A DNA stretch of 64,000 nt from Volucribacter amazonae (GCF_029783845.1 NZ_LWID01000001.1:1651001-1715000), one strand, 5' to 3'; shown: positions 53,586-63,003, counted from the first letter of the stretch. The notes: generated by a model from the sequence alone, not told the origin. Program-made: numbers and translations.

Positions 53586-56500
53586 ATGATCCAAACCTTT
53601 CGTGGCACGCCAGCCCTTTCTGATTTTCGTATTAATCAATTATTAACCAATTTTGCTAAGGCGGATTTGGCGGTAACTTCTGTTTATGCCGAATATGTGC
53701 ATTTTGCAAAATTAACCGAAAAACTGACCGCACTTGAACAACAAGCATTAACAGAATTATTGCATTATGGCCCAACCTTGCCCGAACAAGCTACGCAGGG
53801 CGAAAGCCTGATTGTTATCCCTCGCATTGGCACAATTTCTTCTTGGTCATCAAAAGCAACGGATATTGCCCATAATTGTAGGTTAAGTAAGGTAGAACGT
53901 TTAGAACGTGGGGTGATTTATTATTTTTCTTTTGCACAAGCCTTAACTGAACCACAATATCAACAACTCGCCAGTTTGTTGCACGATCGAATGATGGAAA
54001 CGGTCATTACTGATATTGCACAGGTTGAGGCTTTATTTGCTCAACAGCAAGCAAAATCTTTTACTGAAGTGGATATTTTGAAAGGGGGCAGACAAGCCTT
54101 AGAACAAGCCAATATTCAATTAGGCTTGGCATTAGCGGAAGATGAAATTGATTATTTAGTGGAAAATTTCACCGCACTTGGACGCAATCCTCACGATATT
54201 GAGCTTTATATGTTTGCTCAAGCCAATTCAGAACATTGTCGCCATAAGATTTTTAATGCCGATTGGATTATTGATGGCGAAAAACAGGAAAAATCCTTGT
54301 TTAAGATGATTAAAAATACCTTTGAACAAACCCCTGATTATGTGTTATCCGCTTATAAAGATAATGCGGCGGTAATGCAAGGGTCAAAAGTAGGGCGTTT
54401 CTTCCCTGATCAAGATGGGCAATATCGTTATCATCAAGAAGATGCCCATATTTTAATGAAAGTGGAAACCCATAACCACCCAACGGCAATCTCGCCTTTC
54501 CCGGGGGCGGCAACAGGATCAGGTGGCGAAATTCGTGATGAGGGGGCAACGGGGCGAGGTGCTAAACCGAAAGCAGGATTGACTGGGTTCTCGGTGTCTA
54601 ACTTAGTAATCCCTAACTTTGAGCAACCTTGGGAAACGCCATTATCTAAACCAGAACGCATTGCCTCTGCGTTAGATATTATGATTGAAGGTCCGTTAGG
54701 TGGTGCGGCGTTTAATAATGAATTTGGTCGCCCTGCGTTATTAGGTTATTTCCGTACCTATGAACAAAAGGTCAATAGCTTTGCAGGCGAAGAGGTGCGT
54801 GGCTACCATAAACCTATTATGCTAGCAGGGGGAATCGGTAATATTCGTGCGGAACACGTGCAAAAAGGCGAAATTCCAGTGGGAGCGAAACTGATTGTAT
54901 TAGGTGGTCCAGCGATGAATATCGGCTTAGGCGGTGGGGCTGCCTCGTCAATGGACAGTGGGAAATCAAAGGAAGATTTGGATTTTGCCTCAGTACAACG
55001 TGATAACCCAGAAATGGAACGCCGTTGCCAAGAAGTGATTGACCGCTGTTGGCAATTAGGGGAACAAAACCCGATTTTGTTTATTCACGATGTGGGGGCA
55101 GGCGGTTTATCCAATGCGATGCCAGAATTGGTAAATGATGCTGGGCGTGGTGGTAACTTCCAGTTACGTCAGATTTTATGTGATGAAAAGGGAATGAGCC
55201 CCTTAGAAATTTGGTGTAATGAATCGCAAGAGCGTTATGTTTTGGCAGTTGCACCAGAAAAATTGGATTTATTTACCGCACTTTGTCAGCGTGAGCGAGC
55301 CCCATTTGCGGTGATTGGTGAGGCAACAGAACAACAACATTTAACCTTAGCTGATAGCCATTTTAACAATAAACCGATTGACTTGCCGATGAATGTGTTA
55401 TTGGGTAAAACGCCAAAAATGACACGTGATGTGAAAAAAGCACAAGTGAATAGCCCCGCTTTAGATCAACAAGCGATTGAGTTGAAAGAGGCGTTACATA
55501 GGGTATTACGCTTGCCTGTGGTGGCGGAAAAAACTTTCCTAATTACCATTGGCGATCGCTCAGTAACAGGTATGGTAGCAAGGGATCAAATGGTAGGCCC
55601 TTGGCAAGTGCCTGTGGCAGATTGTGCGGTAACCACTGCTAGTTTAGATAGCTATTATGGCGAGGCGATGGCAATGGGCGAACGTGCTCCAGTGGCATTA
55701 TTGGATTTTGCCGCCTCAGCACGTTTAGCCGTTGCCGAATCCATTACCAATATTGCCGCTACCAATATTGGCGACATTAAGCGGATTAAATTATCGGCGA
55801 ACTGGATGGCTGCCGCAGGGCATAAGGGCGAAGATGCTGGCTTGTACGATGCGGTTAAAGCGGTGGGCGAAGAGCTTTGTCCAGCGTTAGGCATTACCAT
55901 TCCTGTGGGTAAAGACTCTATGTCAATGAAAACCGCTTGGCAAGAAAATGGCGAGCAAAAAACCGTTACCGCTCCATTATCCTTAGTGATCAGTGCTTTT
56001 GCACGTGTAGAAGATGTGCGTAAAACCGTAACACCACAATTACGCACTGATAAAGGGGCAAGCCGTTTATTATTAATCGATCTTGGCGAAGGGCATAACC
56101 GACTAGGGGCAACGGCATTGGCTCAGGTTTATCAACAATTAGGCGATAAGCCAGCAGATATTGTGAATGTTGCGCGCTTAAAAGGCTTTTTTGAGGCGAT
56201 TCAAACTTTAGTCAGTGAGCAAAAATTATTGGCTTATCACGATCGTTCTGACGGTGGTTTAATCACAACCTTAGCCGAAATGGCATTTGCAGGGCATTGT
56301 GGCGTGCAAGTAGATATTTCAGCTTTAGGCGATAATGATTTAGCCGTATTGTTTAATGAAGAATTAGGGGCGGTTATCCAAGTTCGTGAAAGTGAGCTGG
56401 TAGCGGTGCGTGAAATTTTAAAACAATATGATTTATTAAGCCTAACTAAAGATATTGGTGTAGTAACGGCACAAGATGAATTTGAAATTACACGTGGTAC

Positions 56501-57479
56501 AAAAACCTTATTGCGTGATAAACGTTCAAACTTACGTAGTATTTGGGCAGAGTTGACCCACCAAATGCAACGTTTGCGTGATAATCCTGTTTGTGCGGAT
56601 CAAGAGTTTGCTAGCAAACAAGCTACGGATGATCCGGGGTTATCTGCCAAACTGAGTTATGATGTTAATCAAGATATTAGCGCCCCATTTATTGCCACAG
56701 GGGTAAAACCAACTATCGCGATTTTGCGTGAGCAAGGCGTAAATAGCCATTATGAAATGGCGGCAGCTTTTGACCGAGCTGGTTTTAATGCCATTGATGT
56801 GCATATGAGTGATTTAATGCAAGGACATCGCAAGTTAGCAGATTTTAATGCCTTAGTCGCTTGTGGTGGATTCTCTTATGGTGATGTACTCGGTGCTGGT
56901 GGCGGTTGGGCAAAATCCATTTTGTTTAATCCACAATTAAGAGAACAATTTAGTCAATTCTTTGCGAATCCAAATACCCTTGCCTTGGGGGTATGTAATG
57001 GTTGCCAAATGATCTCTAATTTAGCAGAAATTATCCCTGGCACAGAAAATTGGCCGAGATTTGTGCGTAATAAATCAGAACGCTTTGAGGCTCGCGTGGC
57101 GTTAGTGAAAATTAATGATACAGCGTCCCTATGGTTTAAGGGGATGGCAGGTTCACATATGCCAATCGCCGTATCACATGGTGAAGGACAAGTAGAGTTT
57201 AAATCTCAACAACAATTAACAGGATTACAACAACAAAATCTAGTGGTAGCACAATATGTTGATAATCACTTGAATGTAACCGAAACTTATCCTGCGAATC
57301 CAAATGGCTCGGTATTTGGTATTACCGCCATTTCTAACCTTGATGGACGAGTTGCTGTAATGATGCCACACCCTGAGCGTGTATTCCGAGCGGTAAGCAA
57401 TTCTTGGTATCCAGAAGACTGGTCAGAAGACGGGGCGTGGATGCGATTATTTAGAAATGCGAGAGTGGCGTTGGGTTAA
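53586..57479 (+). CDS. purL: Phosphoribosylformylglycinamidine synthase
   Basis: PurL converts FGAR, glutamine and ATP to FGAM in purine synthesis. The large single-chain form (1297 residues) has HSEHCRHKIF-type motif QANSEHCRHKIFNADW near 219, VETHNHPTAISPFPGAATG, GDRSVTGMVARDQMVGPWQ, and a C-terminal glutaminase with GVCNGCQM (Cys near 1137) and MPHPERVFR. The frame is open from 53571; MIQTFRG at 53586 is the family start. A PurR box lies upstream. Confidence 0.97.
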   Translation: MIQTFRGTPALSDFRINQLLTNFAKADLAVTSVYAEYVHFAKLTEKLTALEQQALTELLHYGPTLPEQATQGESLIVIPRIGTISSWSSKATDIAHNCRLSKVERLERGVIYYFSFAQALTEPQYQQLASLLHDRMMETVITDIAQVEALFAQQQAKSFTEVDILKGGRQALEQANIQLGLALAEDEIDYLVENFTALGRNPHDIELYMFAQANSEHCRHKIFNADWIIDGEKQEKSLFKMIKNTFEQTPDYVLSAYKDNAAVMQGSKVGRFFPDQDGQYRYHQEDAHILMKVETHNHPTAISPFPGAATGSGGEIRDEGATGRGAKPKAGLTGFSVSNLVIPNFEQPWETPLSKPERIASALDIMIEGPLGGAAFNNEFGRPALLGYFRTYEQKVNSFAGEEVRGYHKPIMLAGGIGNIRAEHVQKGEIPVGAKLIVLGGPAMNIGLGGGAASSMDSGKSKEDLDFASVQRDNPEMERRCQEVIDRCWQLGEQNPILFIHDVGAGGLSNAMPELVNDAGRGGNFQLRQILCDEKGMSPLEIWCNESQERYVLAVAPEKLDLFTALCQRERAPFAVIGEATEQQHLTLADSHFNNKPIDLPMNVLLGKTPKMTRDVKKAQVNSPALDQQAIELKEALHRVLRLPVVAEKTFLITIGDRSVTGMVARDQMVGPWQVPVADCAVTTASLDSYYGEAMAMGERAPVALLDFAASARLAVAESITNIAATNIGDIKRIKLSANWMAAAGHKGEDAGLYDAVKAVGEELCPALGITIPVGKDSMSMKTAWQENGEQKTVTAPLSLVISAFARVEDVRKTVTPQLRTDKGASRLLLIDLGEGHNRLGATALAQVYQQLGDKPADIVNVARLKGFFEAIQTLVSEQKLLAYHDRSDGGLITTLAEMAFAGHCGVQVDISALGDNDLAVLFNEELGAVIQVRESELVAVREILKQYDLLSLTKDIGVVTAQDEFEITRGTKTLLRDKRSNLRSIWAELTHQMQRLRDNPVCADQEFASKQATDDPGLSAKLSYDVNQDISAPFIATGVKPTIAILREQGVNSHYEMAAAFDRAGFNAIDVHMSDLMQGHRKLADFNALVACGGFSYGDVLGAGGGWAKSILFNPQLREQFSQFFANPNTLALGVCNGCQMISNLAEIIPGTENWPRFVRNKSERFEARVALVKINDTASLWFKGMAGSHMPIAVSHGEGQVEFKSQQQLTGLQQQNLVVAQYVDNHLNVTETYPANPNGSVFGITAISNLDGRVAVMMPHPERVFRAVSNSWYPEDWSEDGAWMRLFRNARVALG

Positions 57480-57510
57480 GCCCATATTGTGTCATTTTAC
57501 GCTTGTTATT

Positions 57511-57546
57511 TTGGTGTAATGGATTTTTCCATTACACCAATTTTTC
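57511..57546. terminator. Bidirectional terminator between purL and ribB
   Basis: TTGGTGTAATGG (57511-57522) pairs perfectly with CCATTACACCAA (57529-57540), followed by TTTTTCTT. Confidence 0.85.
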
Positions 57547-57566
57547 TTCTCTTGCTCAGATTAGGT

Positions 57567-58199
57567 TTAGGACAGATAGGCAATCAGATCTTCAATGGTA
57601 ATCACTGGATAATCAAATTGTTTGGCAAAGTTGATAATTTCAGGAGCTCGTGCCATTGTGCCATCATCATTGGTTATTTCACAAATAATGGCGGCAGGTT
57701 TATAGCCGGCTAGGCGAGCAAGATCCACAGAGGCTTCCGTATGTCCCGGGCGTTGTTTTACTCCACCTGCTGCTGCACGCAAGGGGAAAATATGCCCGGG
57801 GCGGTGTAAGTCGCTTGGTTTTGCTCCCTCTTTAATGGCAGCTTGAATAGTGGTAACACGATCGGCGGCGGAAACTCCCGTAGAAACGCCTTCAGCGGCT
57901 TCAATACTGACAGTAAATGCCGTTTTATTGATGCTGGTATTATTGGCTACCATTGGTGGCAAATCTAATTGTTGGCAGAGTTCATCGGTAATACATAAAC
58001 AGACAATACCGCTACCATAACGGATAAGTTGTGCCATTTGAGCCACATTGATGGTTTGGGCGGGAAAGATTAAATCGCCCTCATTTTCACGATTTTCGTC
58101 ATCTAATACAAGTACACCTCGCCCTTGTTTAAAGGCTTGAATGGCATTTTCCACACGTTGTTGTGGTGTGCCGAATTCGGCAAGTAAAGACTGATTCAT
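57567..58199 (-). CDS. ribB: 3,4-dihydroxy-2-butanone 4-phosphate synthase
   Basis: RibB makes the four-carbon unit of riboflavin from ribulose 5-phosphate. The 210-residue protein has VLVLDDENRENEGDLIF, YGSGIVCLCI, TTIQAAIKEG and RPGHIFPLRAAAGGV, with the acidic loop and His that bind substrate. The frame is open from 58214; AAGGAATTAAC favours the ATG at 58199. It stands alone (no RibA fusion) under an FMN riboswitch, with a Correia-like element in the leader. Confidence 0.95.
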   Translation of the reverse strand: MNQSLLAEFGTPQQRVENAIQAFKQGRGVLVLDDENRENEGDLIFPAQTINVAQMAQLIRYGSGIVCLCITDELCQQLDLPPMVANNTSINKTAFTVSIEAAEGVSTGVSAADRVTTIQAAIKEGAKPSDLHRPGHIFPLRAAAGGVKQRPGHTEASVDLARLAGYKPAAIICEITNDDGTMARAPEIINFAKQFDYPVITIEDLIAYLS

Positions 58200-58279
58200 T
58201 GTTAATTCCTTCATAAATAATACGTAATGAGAATGAATCAGGGGTGATGGAAAGGGTTATTTTGATAATAACAAAATTA

Positions 58280-58302
58280 GGTCTTGTTAATGAACAAGTC
58301 CT
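58280..58302 (-). promoter_or_regulatory. Hairpin in the ribB leader (possible expression platform)
   Basis: On the minus strand GGACTTGTT and AACAAGACC pair (one mismatch) around CATT, followed by TAATTTTG. It could be the riboswitch-controlled terminator now separated from the aptamer by the inserted element. Confidence 0.4.
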
Positions 58303-58305
58303 GTT

Positions 58306-58414
58306 TATAGTCGTTCTACTTTAAAATAATACAGCGTTGGCACGCCTCGCCATATTCTTTGTGTTGTGTTCGGTAATGTACGATTTTGTGTTATTTTAAA
58401 TTGAAACGACTATA
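58306..58414. mobile_element. Correia-like miniature inverted-repeat element, copy F, in the ribB leader
   Basis: A 109-bp element from TATAGTCGTTCTACTTTAAA to AAATTGAAACGACTATA with the core ACAGCGTTGGCACGCCTCGC. The right half of the core is diverged (TTTGTGTTGTGTTCGGTAAT). It begins one base after the 3' side of the FMN aptamer and ends 107 bp before ribB. Confidence 0.85.
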
Positions 58415-58415
58415 T

Positions 58416-58572
58416 TCTCTTTCATCCAGACTATCACTGTCGGCTTTGGATTTTCACCAAATCTGCTTGTCATTAACCTTTAATGAGAGGCTAACCGCTC
58501 GTGGGCTTATGTTTATTACATTTACCACCGGTAGGGAATTACACCCTGCCCTGAGAATGAGTGCATAGTATA
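58416..58572 (-). promoter_or_regulatory. FMN riboswitch (RFN element) for ribB
   Basis: On the minus strand the conserved RFN blocks follow in order: TCTCAGGGCAGGGTG, AATTCCCTACCGGTGGTAA, AGCCCACGAGCG, CAGATTTGGTGAAAATCCAA and GCCGACAGT...AGTCTGGATGAAAGAGA. The closing P1 stem (TCTC/GAGA) is present. A -10-like TATACT lies just upstream (58567-58572). FMN binding should reduce ribB expression. Confidence 0.92.
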
Positions 58573-58658
58573 GCGGAAAGTTTTACAAGAAAAAATGTTT
58601 TTATTTGTAGCAAGATTGCATACAATAACCAAATCTTAGTGAAATTAAAGAGGGAATT

Positions 58659-58916
58659 ATGCTAAATCCGAAAAAAATTGAACAAATTATGCAACAAATT
58701 CATGATGTGTTGCCAGAAGGCGTAAAAAACTTAGGGCAAGATGCAGAAAATAAAATTAAGCAAGTGTTGCAAGCACAGTTAGCGAAATTAGATTTAGTGA
58801 CTCGAGAAGAATTTGAGGTACAAACCCAAGTGTTGGTGCGTACCAGAGAAAAACTCATGCAATTAGAGCAACAAGTAGAACAATTACTTGTGGCAAAAGA
58901 TGAAAAAAAAGATTGA
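58659..58916 (+). CDS. ubiK: Ubiquinone biosynthesis accessory factor UbiK (YqiC)
   Basis: An 85-residue BMFP-domain protein. UbiK assists aerobic ubiquinone synthesis together with UbiJ and forms trimeric coiled coils that interact with membranes. It begins MLNPKKIEQIMQQIHDVLP and ends with a coiled coil (TREEFEVQTQVLVRTREKLM, LEQQVEQLL). The placement divergent from ribB is the same as in E. coli (ribB/yqiC), which supports the call. GAGGG precedes the start. Confidence 0.9.
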   Translation: MLNPKKIEQIMQQIHDVLPEGVKNLGQDAENKIKQVLQAQLAKLDLVTREEFEVQTQVLVRTREKLMQLEQQVEQLLVAKDEKKD

Positions 58917-58952
58917 TTTTTGACCGCACTTTTTATCCGATAGGTAGCCGTT

Positions 58953-60236
58953 ATGACAGATTTTTCTTATCTTCAGCAAAAACGTAAACAGCTCAATTTA
59001 CGGGTTAATGAGCTTTGTGAACAAGCCAATATTACTCGAGCCTATTTTAATCAATTAGTGAGTGGCAAAATCAAAAATCCAAGTGCTTCTAAGCTCGGAG
59101 CGTTGCATAAGGTGTTACAAATTAATGAAGTCGCGAATAAGCGAGTTGGAGTGATTTTTGGCAAGTTCTATCCTGTACATACAGGGCATATTAATATGAT
59201 TTATGAAGCCTTTAGTAAGGTTGATGAAGTGCATGTGGTGGTATGTACAGATAGCGAGCGAGATTTGAAACTGTTTTATGATAGTAAAATGAAACGTATG
59301 CCTACGGTGCAAGATCGGCTACGTTGGATGCAACAAATTTTTAAATATCAAAAAAATCAAATTTTTATTCATCACTTGGTGGAAGACGGTTTACCAAGTT
59401 ACCCAAATGGCTGGGCAGCTTGGGCTGAACAGGTAAAACGCTTATTTGCCGAGAAAAATGTTAATCCTAGTGTGGTGTTTAGTAGTGAAATACAGGATAA
59501 AGCCCCTTATGAGAAATATCTCAACCTTGAAGTAGCATTAGTAGATCCTGAGCGGCATTTTTTTAATGTGTCCGCCACTAAAATTCGTAATAATCCTTTT
59601 CATTATTGGAAATTTATTCCCAAAGAGGTTCGCCCATTTTTTGCTAAAACCATTGCCATTTTAGGCGGCGAAAGTAGCGGAAAAAGTGTGTTAGTGAATA
59701 AACTCGCTACGGTGTTTAATACCACTTCTGCTTGGGAATATGGGCGAGAATTTGTGTTTGAGCAATTAGGTGGCAATGAACAAGCTATGCAATATTCCGA
59801 TTATCCACAAATGGCATTAGGGCATCAGCGTTATATTGATTATGCGGTACGCCATGCGCATAAAGTGGCAATTATTGATACGGATTTTATTACTACCCAA
59901 GCATTTTGTATCCAATATGAAGGTAAAGCTCACCCTTTCCTTGATTCAATGATTAAAGAATACCCCTTTGATGTTACTATTTTGCTTAACAATAATACTC
60001 GTTGGGTTGATGATGGTTTACGCAGTCTCGGTAGTACAAAACAACGGGCGCGTTTTCAGCAGTTATTGAAAAAATTACTAGAAAAATATCAAGTACCTTA
60101 TATTGAAATTGAGTCGCCGAGTTATTTAGAACGCTATAACCAAGCCAAAGCCATTATTGAGAAAATTCTCAATGATGAGGACTTAGTCAAAGTGGGCGAG
60201 TCTTATCAATTTATTGATGAGGAAGTTATAGAATGA
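58953..60236 (+). CDS. nadR: Trifunctional NAD regulator/NMN adenylyltransferase/ribosylnicotinamide kinase
   Basis: NadR turns nicotinamide riboside into NMN and NAD, the salvage route that V-factor-dependent Pasteurellaceae need. The 427-residue protein has an N-terminal Cro-like helix-turn-helix (LNLRVNELCEQANITRAYFN), the adenylyltransferase motif GKFYPVHTGHINM near 69 and SATKIRNNP near 209, and a kinase P-loop GGESSGKS near 237. The helix-turn-helix is intact, so the repressor role may be kept. It overlaps the next gene by 4 bp. Confidence 0.94.
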   Translation: MTDFSYLQQKRKQLNLRVNELCEQANITRAYFNQLVSGKIKNPSASKLGALHKVLQINEVANKRVGVIFGKFYPVHTGHINMIYEAFSKVDEVHVVVCTDSERDLKLFYDSKMKRMPTVQDRLRWMQQIFKYQKNQIFIHHLVEDGLPSYPNGWAAWAEQVKRLFAEKNVNPSVVFSSEIQDKAPYEKYLNLEVALVDPERHFFNVSATKIRNNPFHYWKFIPKEVRPFFAKTIAILGGESSGKSVLVNKLATVFNTTSAWEYGREFVFEQLGGNEQAMQYSDYPQMALGHQRYIDYAVRHAHKVAIIDTDFITTQAFCIQYEGKAHPFLDSMIKEYPFDVTILLNNNTRWVDDGLRSLGSTKQRARFQQLLKKLLEKYQVPYIEIESPSYLERYNQAKAIIEKILNDEDLVKVGESYQFIDEEVIE

Positions 60237-60913
60237 TTTTATTTGCCGGCGATCCGCATGGCAGTTTTAGCCACCTTTATCCCTTTATTCAACAGCGAGA
60301 GAATATCGCTTTGATTATTTTGGGGGATTTACAGTTGACCTCCACAGAAGAATTGGAAAGGTTGGCGAAGTATTGTGATGTTTGGTTTATCCATGGTAAT
60401 CATGATAGCAAGACCGCCACCGCATTTCAGGCATTATGGGGATCAGAGTGGAAAAACCGTAATTTGCATACCAAAATTGTGGACATTCAAGGCAAGCGGA
60501 TTGCTGGATTAGGCGGTGTTTTTCGTGGGCAAGTTTGGATGCCACCGAATAAACCCTTATTTTTTGATCCCATTCATTATTGCCAATATTGCCCACCTGA
60601 GAAAATTTGGCGTGGTGGCATACCGTTGCGTCATCGTAGTTCCATTTTTCCTTCTGATGTGGAAATATTAGAACAGCAACAAGCGGATATTTTAATTTGT
60701 CATGAAGCACCAAAACCGCATCCATCGGGGTTTAATGTGATTAATCAGCTTGCTGAAAAAATGGGGGTATCGCAAATTTATCATGGACATCATCATGATA
60801 ATTTTAGTTATAACCAAATTTCGCAAGGGGCATATCAAATCATCAATGTGGGGTTTCGTAGCCTTTGTGATGAACAAGGTAATTATTTGCTTGTGGGGGT
60901 TGATGATCGTTAA
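60233..60913 (+). CDS. Metallophosphoesterase coupled to nadR
   Basis: A 226-residue calcineurin-like phosphoesterase. The metal motifs are FAGDPHGS (residues 4-11), ILGDLQL, HGNHDS near 56-61, HEAPKPH and YHGHHH near 184, so the two-metal site is nearly standard, though the ligand set GDxH is given here by GDPHG. Its start overlaps the nadR stop (ATGA), implying translational coupling and perhaps a role in pyridine nucleotide or nucleotide turnover; the substrate is unknown. Cytoplasmic. Confidence 0.85.
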   Translation: MILFAGDPHGSFSHLYPFIQQRENIALIILGDLQLTSTEELERLAKYCDVWFIHGNHDSKTATAFQALWGSEWKNRNLHTKIVDIQGKRIAGLGGVFRGQVWMPPNKPLFFDPIHYCQYCPPEKIWRGGIPLRHRSSIFPSDVEILEQQQADILICHEAPKPHPSGFNVINQLAEKMGVSQIYHGHHHDNFSYNQISQGAYQIINVGFRSLCDEQGNYLLVGVDDR

Positions 60914-60925
60914 TCAATAGCGGAT

Positions 60926-61543
60926 ATGAGCCAATATTTTATTCCCAAAAGTGCGGTAGTTTTTGAAGAAGAAATCAAAAAAAGCCGTTTTATTACCTAT
61001 TTGCGTCAAGTGGATAACCTTGAACAAGCGAGAGCCTTTTGGCAACAAATGCGCCAGCAACACCCCAATGCCCGTCATCATTGTTGGGCAACGGTGGCAG
61101 GTTCGCCTGATGATAGCCAACAATATGGTTTTTCAGATGATGGCGAACCCGCAGGGACGGCGGGAAAACCGATGCTGAGTGCCTTAATGGGCAGTCATAT
61201 CGGCGAAATTTGTGCGGTGGTAGTGCGTTATTATGGTGGTATTCAGCTTGGTACAGGCGGTTTAGTTAGAGCTTATGGCAATGGTGTGCAACAAGCCTTG
61301 AAATTGCTAGAAACAGAAGTAAAAGTGCTTAGAGAGCCTTACTTGTTGCGTTGCGATTATGGGCAAATTAATTGGTTACAAATGTTATTTGAAAAATATG
61401 ATATTGTGCTAGAAAAACAAGATTTTGCTGAGCGAGTGCATTTTCAATTAGCAATCAGTGAGCAAAAGGTTGAGGCTTTTCGTCAAGAAATCACTGAGCG
61501 TTCAGCTGGGCAATTAAGTATAGAAAAAGTGCGGTGTGAATAA
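60926..61543 (+). CDS. yigZ: YigZ/IMPACT family protein
   Basis: A 205-residue member of the UPF0029/IMPACT family with KKSRFITYL, ARHHCWATVAG, FSDDGEPAGTAGKPML and VVRYYGGIQLGTGGLVRAYG, followed by the C-terminal DUF1949 domain. The function is uncertain; eukaryotic IMPACT counters GCN2. Its position before trkH-hemG matches E. coli. Stop and trkH start overlap by one base (TAATG). The start is preceded by AGCGGATATG with only a weak ribosome-binding site. Confidence 0.92.
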   Translation: MSQYFIPKSAVVFEEEIKKSRFITYLRQVDNLEQARAFWQQMRQQHPNARHHCWATVAGSPDDSQQYGFSDDGEPAGTAGKPMLSALMGSHIGEICAVVVRYYGGIQLGTGGLVRAYGNGVQQALKLLETEVKVLREPYLLRCDYGQINWLQMLFEKYDIVLEKQDFAERVHFQLAISEQKVEAFRQEITERSAGQLSIEKVRCE

Positions 61544-63003
61544 TGCAAATTTTATCTATAATCCGTATTATTGGCATTTTAGTAATTTGTTTTTCGGTAA
61601 CGATGTTAATGCCAGCAGGGGTTGCCTTGTTTTATGGTGATGGCGCTGGGACAGCCTTTGTGCAAACTTTTTTAATGAGTTCCGTACTGGGTTTTTTATT
61701 ATGGTGGGCGGGGCATCGTCATAAAGAAGAATTACGTTCTCGGGAAGGTTTTTTAATTGTGGTGGCATTCTGGCTGGTATTAGGCAGTCTAGGGGCAATC
61801 CCTTTTATGCTCTTTGAACACCCTAAACTCAATCTCGCTTCCGCTTTTTTTGAATCTTTTTCAGGTTTAACTACCACAGGGGCAACCACCATTGTAGGGC
61901 TAGACTATTTACCCAAAGCCATTTTATTTTATCGTCAAATGTTACAATGGTTTGGTGGCATGGGGATTATTGTATTAGCGGTTGCCATTATTCCTTTACT
62001 CGGCATTGGTGGAATGTCCTTATATAGAGCGGAAACCTCAGGGGCATTAACCGAGAAAATGCGTCCTCGTATTGCTGAAACCGCGAAAATTCTTTGGTTT
62101 ATTTATACCTCGTTGACGGTGGTTTGTGCGGTGGCTTACTGGCTCGCAGGTATGAGCTTATTTGATGCTATATGCCATAGTTTTTCTACGGTTTCCATTG
62201 GTGGATTTTCTACCCATGATGACAGTTTAGGTTATTTTGCCAGCCCTTTGATTAATTGGATTACCGTATTTTTTCTCGTTATTTCAGGCTGTAATTATGC
62301 CCTACATTTCAATGCGTTTTCACGTTTAGGCGAGGGAAAATTATGGCAAATTTACTGGCAAGATCCCGAATTTCGCTTTTTTATTGCAATCCAAGTGTTT
62401 TTAGTCAGCATTTGCTTTGTTTTTTTATGGCAAGGGGATTATTTTGCAACAGCAGAAATGAACTTAGAACAAGCCGCCTTACAAGCAGTTTCTATTTCAA
62501 CTACCGCAGGCTATACCAGTGCCAATTTTGAAATATGGCCGTCCTTTATTCCTATGCTATTGCTAGTAGCTTCTTTTGTGGGGGGCTGTGCAGGCTCAAC
62601 AGGGGGCGGATTAAAAGTTATTCGTGTTTTAATGTTGTTCTTACAAGGACAACGAGAATTAAAACGCTTTATCCACCCTAACCTTATTTCTTCCATTAAA
62701 TTAGGCAAACGTATCTTACCAGAACGCACGATTGAAGGCATCTGGGCGTTTTTTTCCGCCTATATTTTCGTTTTTATTCTCTGTTTATTAGGGGTCATTG
62801 CTTGCGGTGTAGAAATTTTTGATGCCTTCAATGCGGTTATCGCTTGTTTAAATAACCTTGGACCAGCCTTAGGTATGGTGCATAGTAATGTGGTCAATTT
62901 ACCAGATAGCGCCAAATGGATTTTAACCTTTGCTATGATTTGTGGTCGTTTAGAAATTTTTTCACTCTTGGTCTTATTTAGCCCTGCTTTTTGGAAATCA
63001 TAA
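61543..63003 (+). CDS. trkH: Trk potassium uptake protein TrkH
   Basis: TrkH is the K+-conducting subunit of the Trk system, gated by TrkA. The 486-residue membrane protein has the four selectivity-filter repeats, including FSGLTTTGATTI, STVSIGGFSTHD, SISTTAGYTSANF and NNLGPALGMV, and GGCAGSTGGGLKVIR. It overlaps yigZ and hemG by one base at each end, so the three are translationally coupled. TrkA is not in this window. Confidence 0.96.
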   Translation: MQILSIIRIIGILVICFSVTMLMPAGVALFYGDGAGTAFVQTFLMSSVLGFLLWWAGHRHKEELRSREGFLIVVAFWLVLGSLGAIPFMLFEHPKLNLASAFFESFSGLTTTGATTIVGLDYLPKAILFYRQMLQWFGGMGIIVLAVAIIPLLGIGGMSLYRAETSGALTEKMRPRIAETAKILWFIYTSLTVVCAVAYWLAGMSLFDAICHSFSTVSIGGFSTHDDSLGYFASPLINWITVFFLVISGCNYALHFNAFSRLGEGKLWQIYWQDPEFRFFIAIQVFLVSICFVFLWQGDYFATAEMNLEQAALQAVSISTTAGYTSANFEIWPSFIPMLLLVASFVGGCAGSTGGGLKVIRVLMLFLQGQRELKRFIHPNLISSIKLGKRILPERTIEGIWAFFSAYIFVFILCLLGVIACGVEIFDAFNAVIACLNNLGPALGMVHSNVVNLPDSAKWILTFAMICGRLEIFSLLVLFSPAFWKS

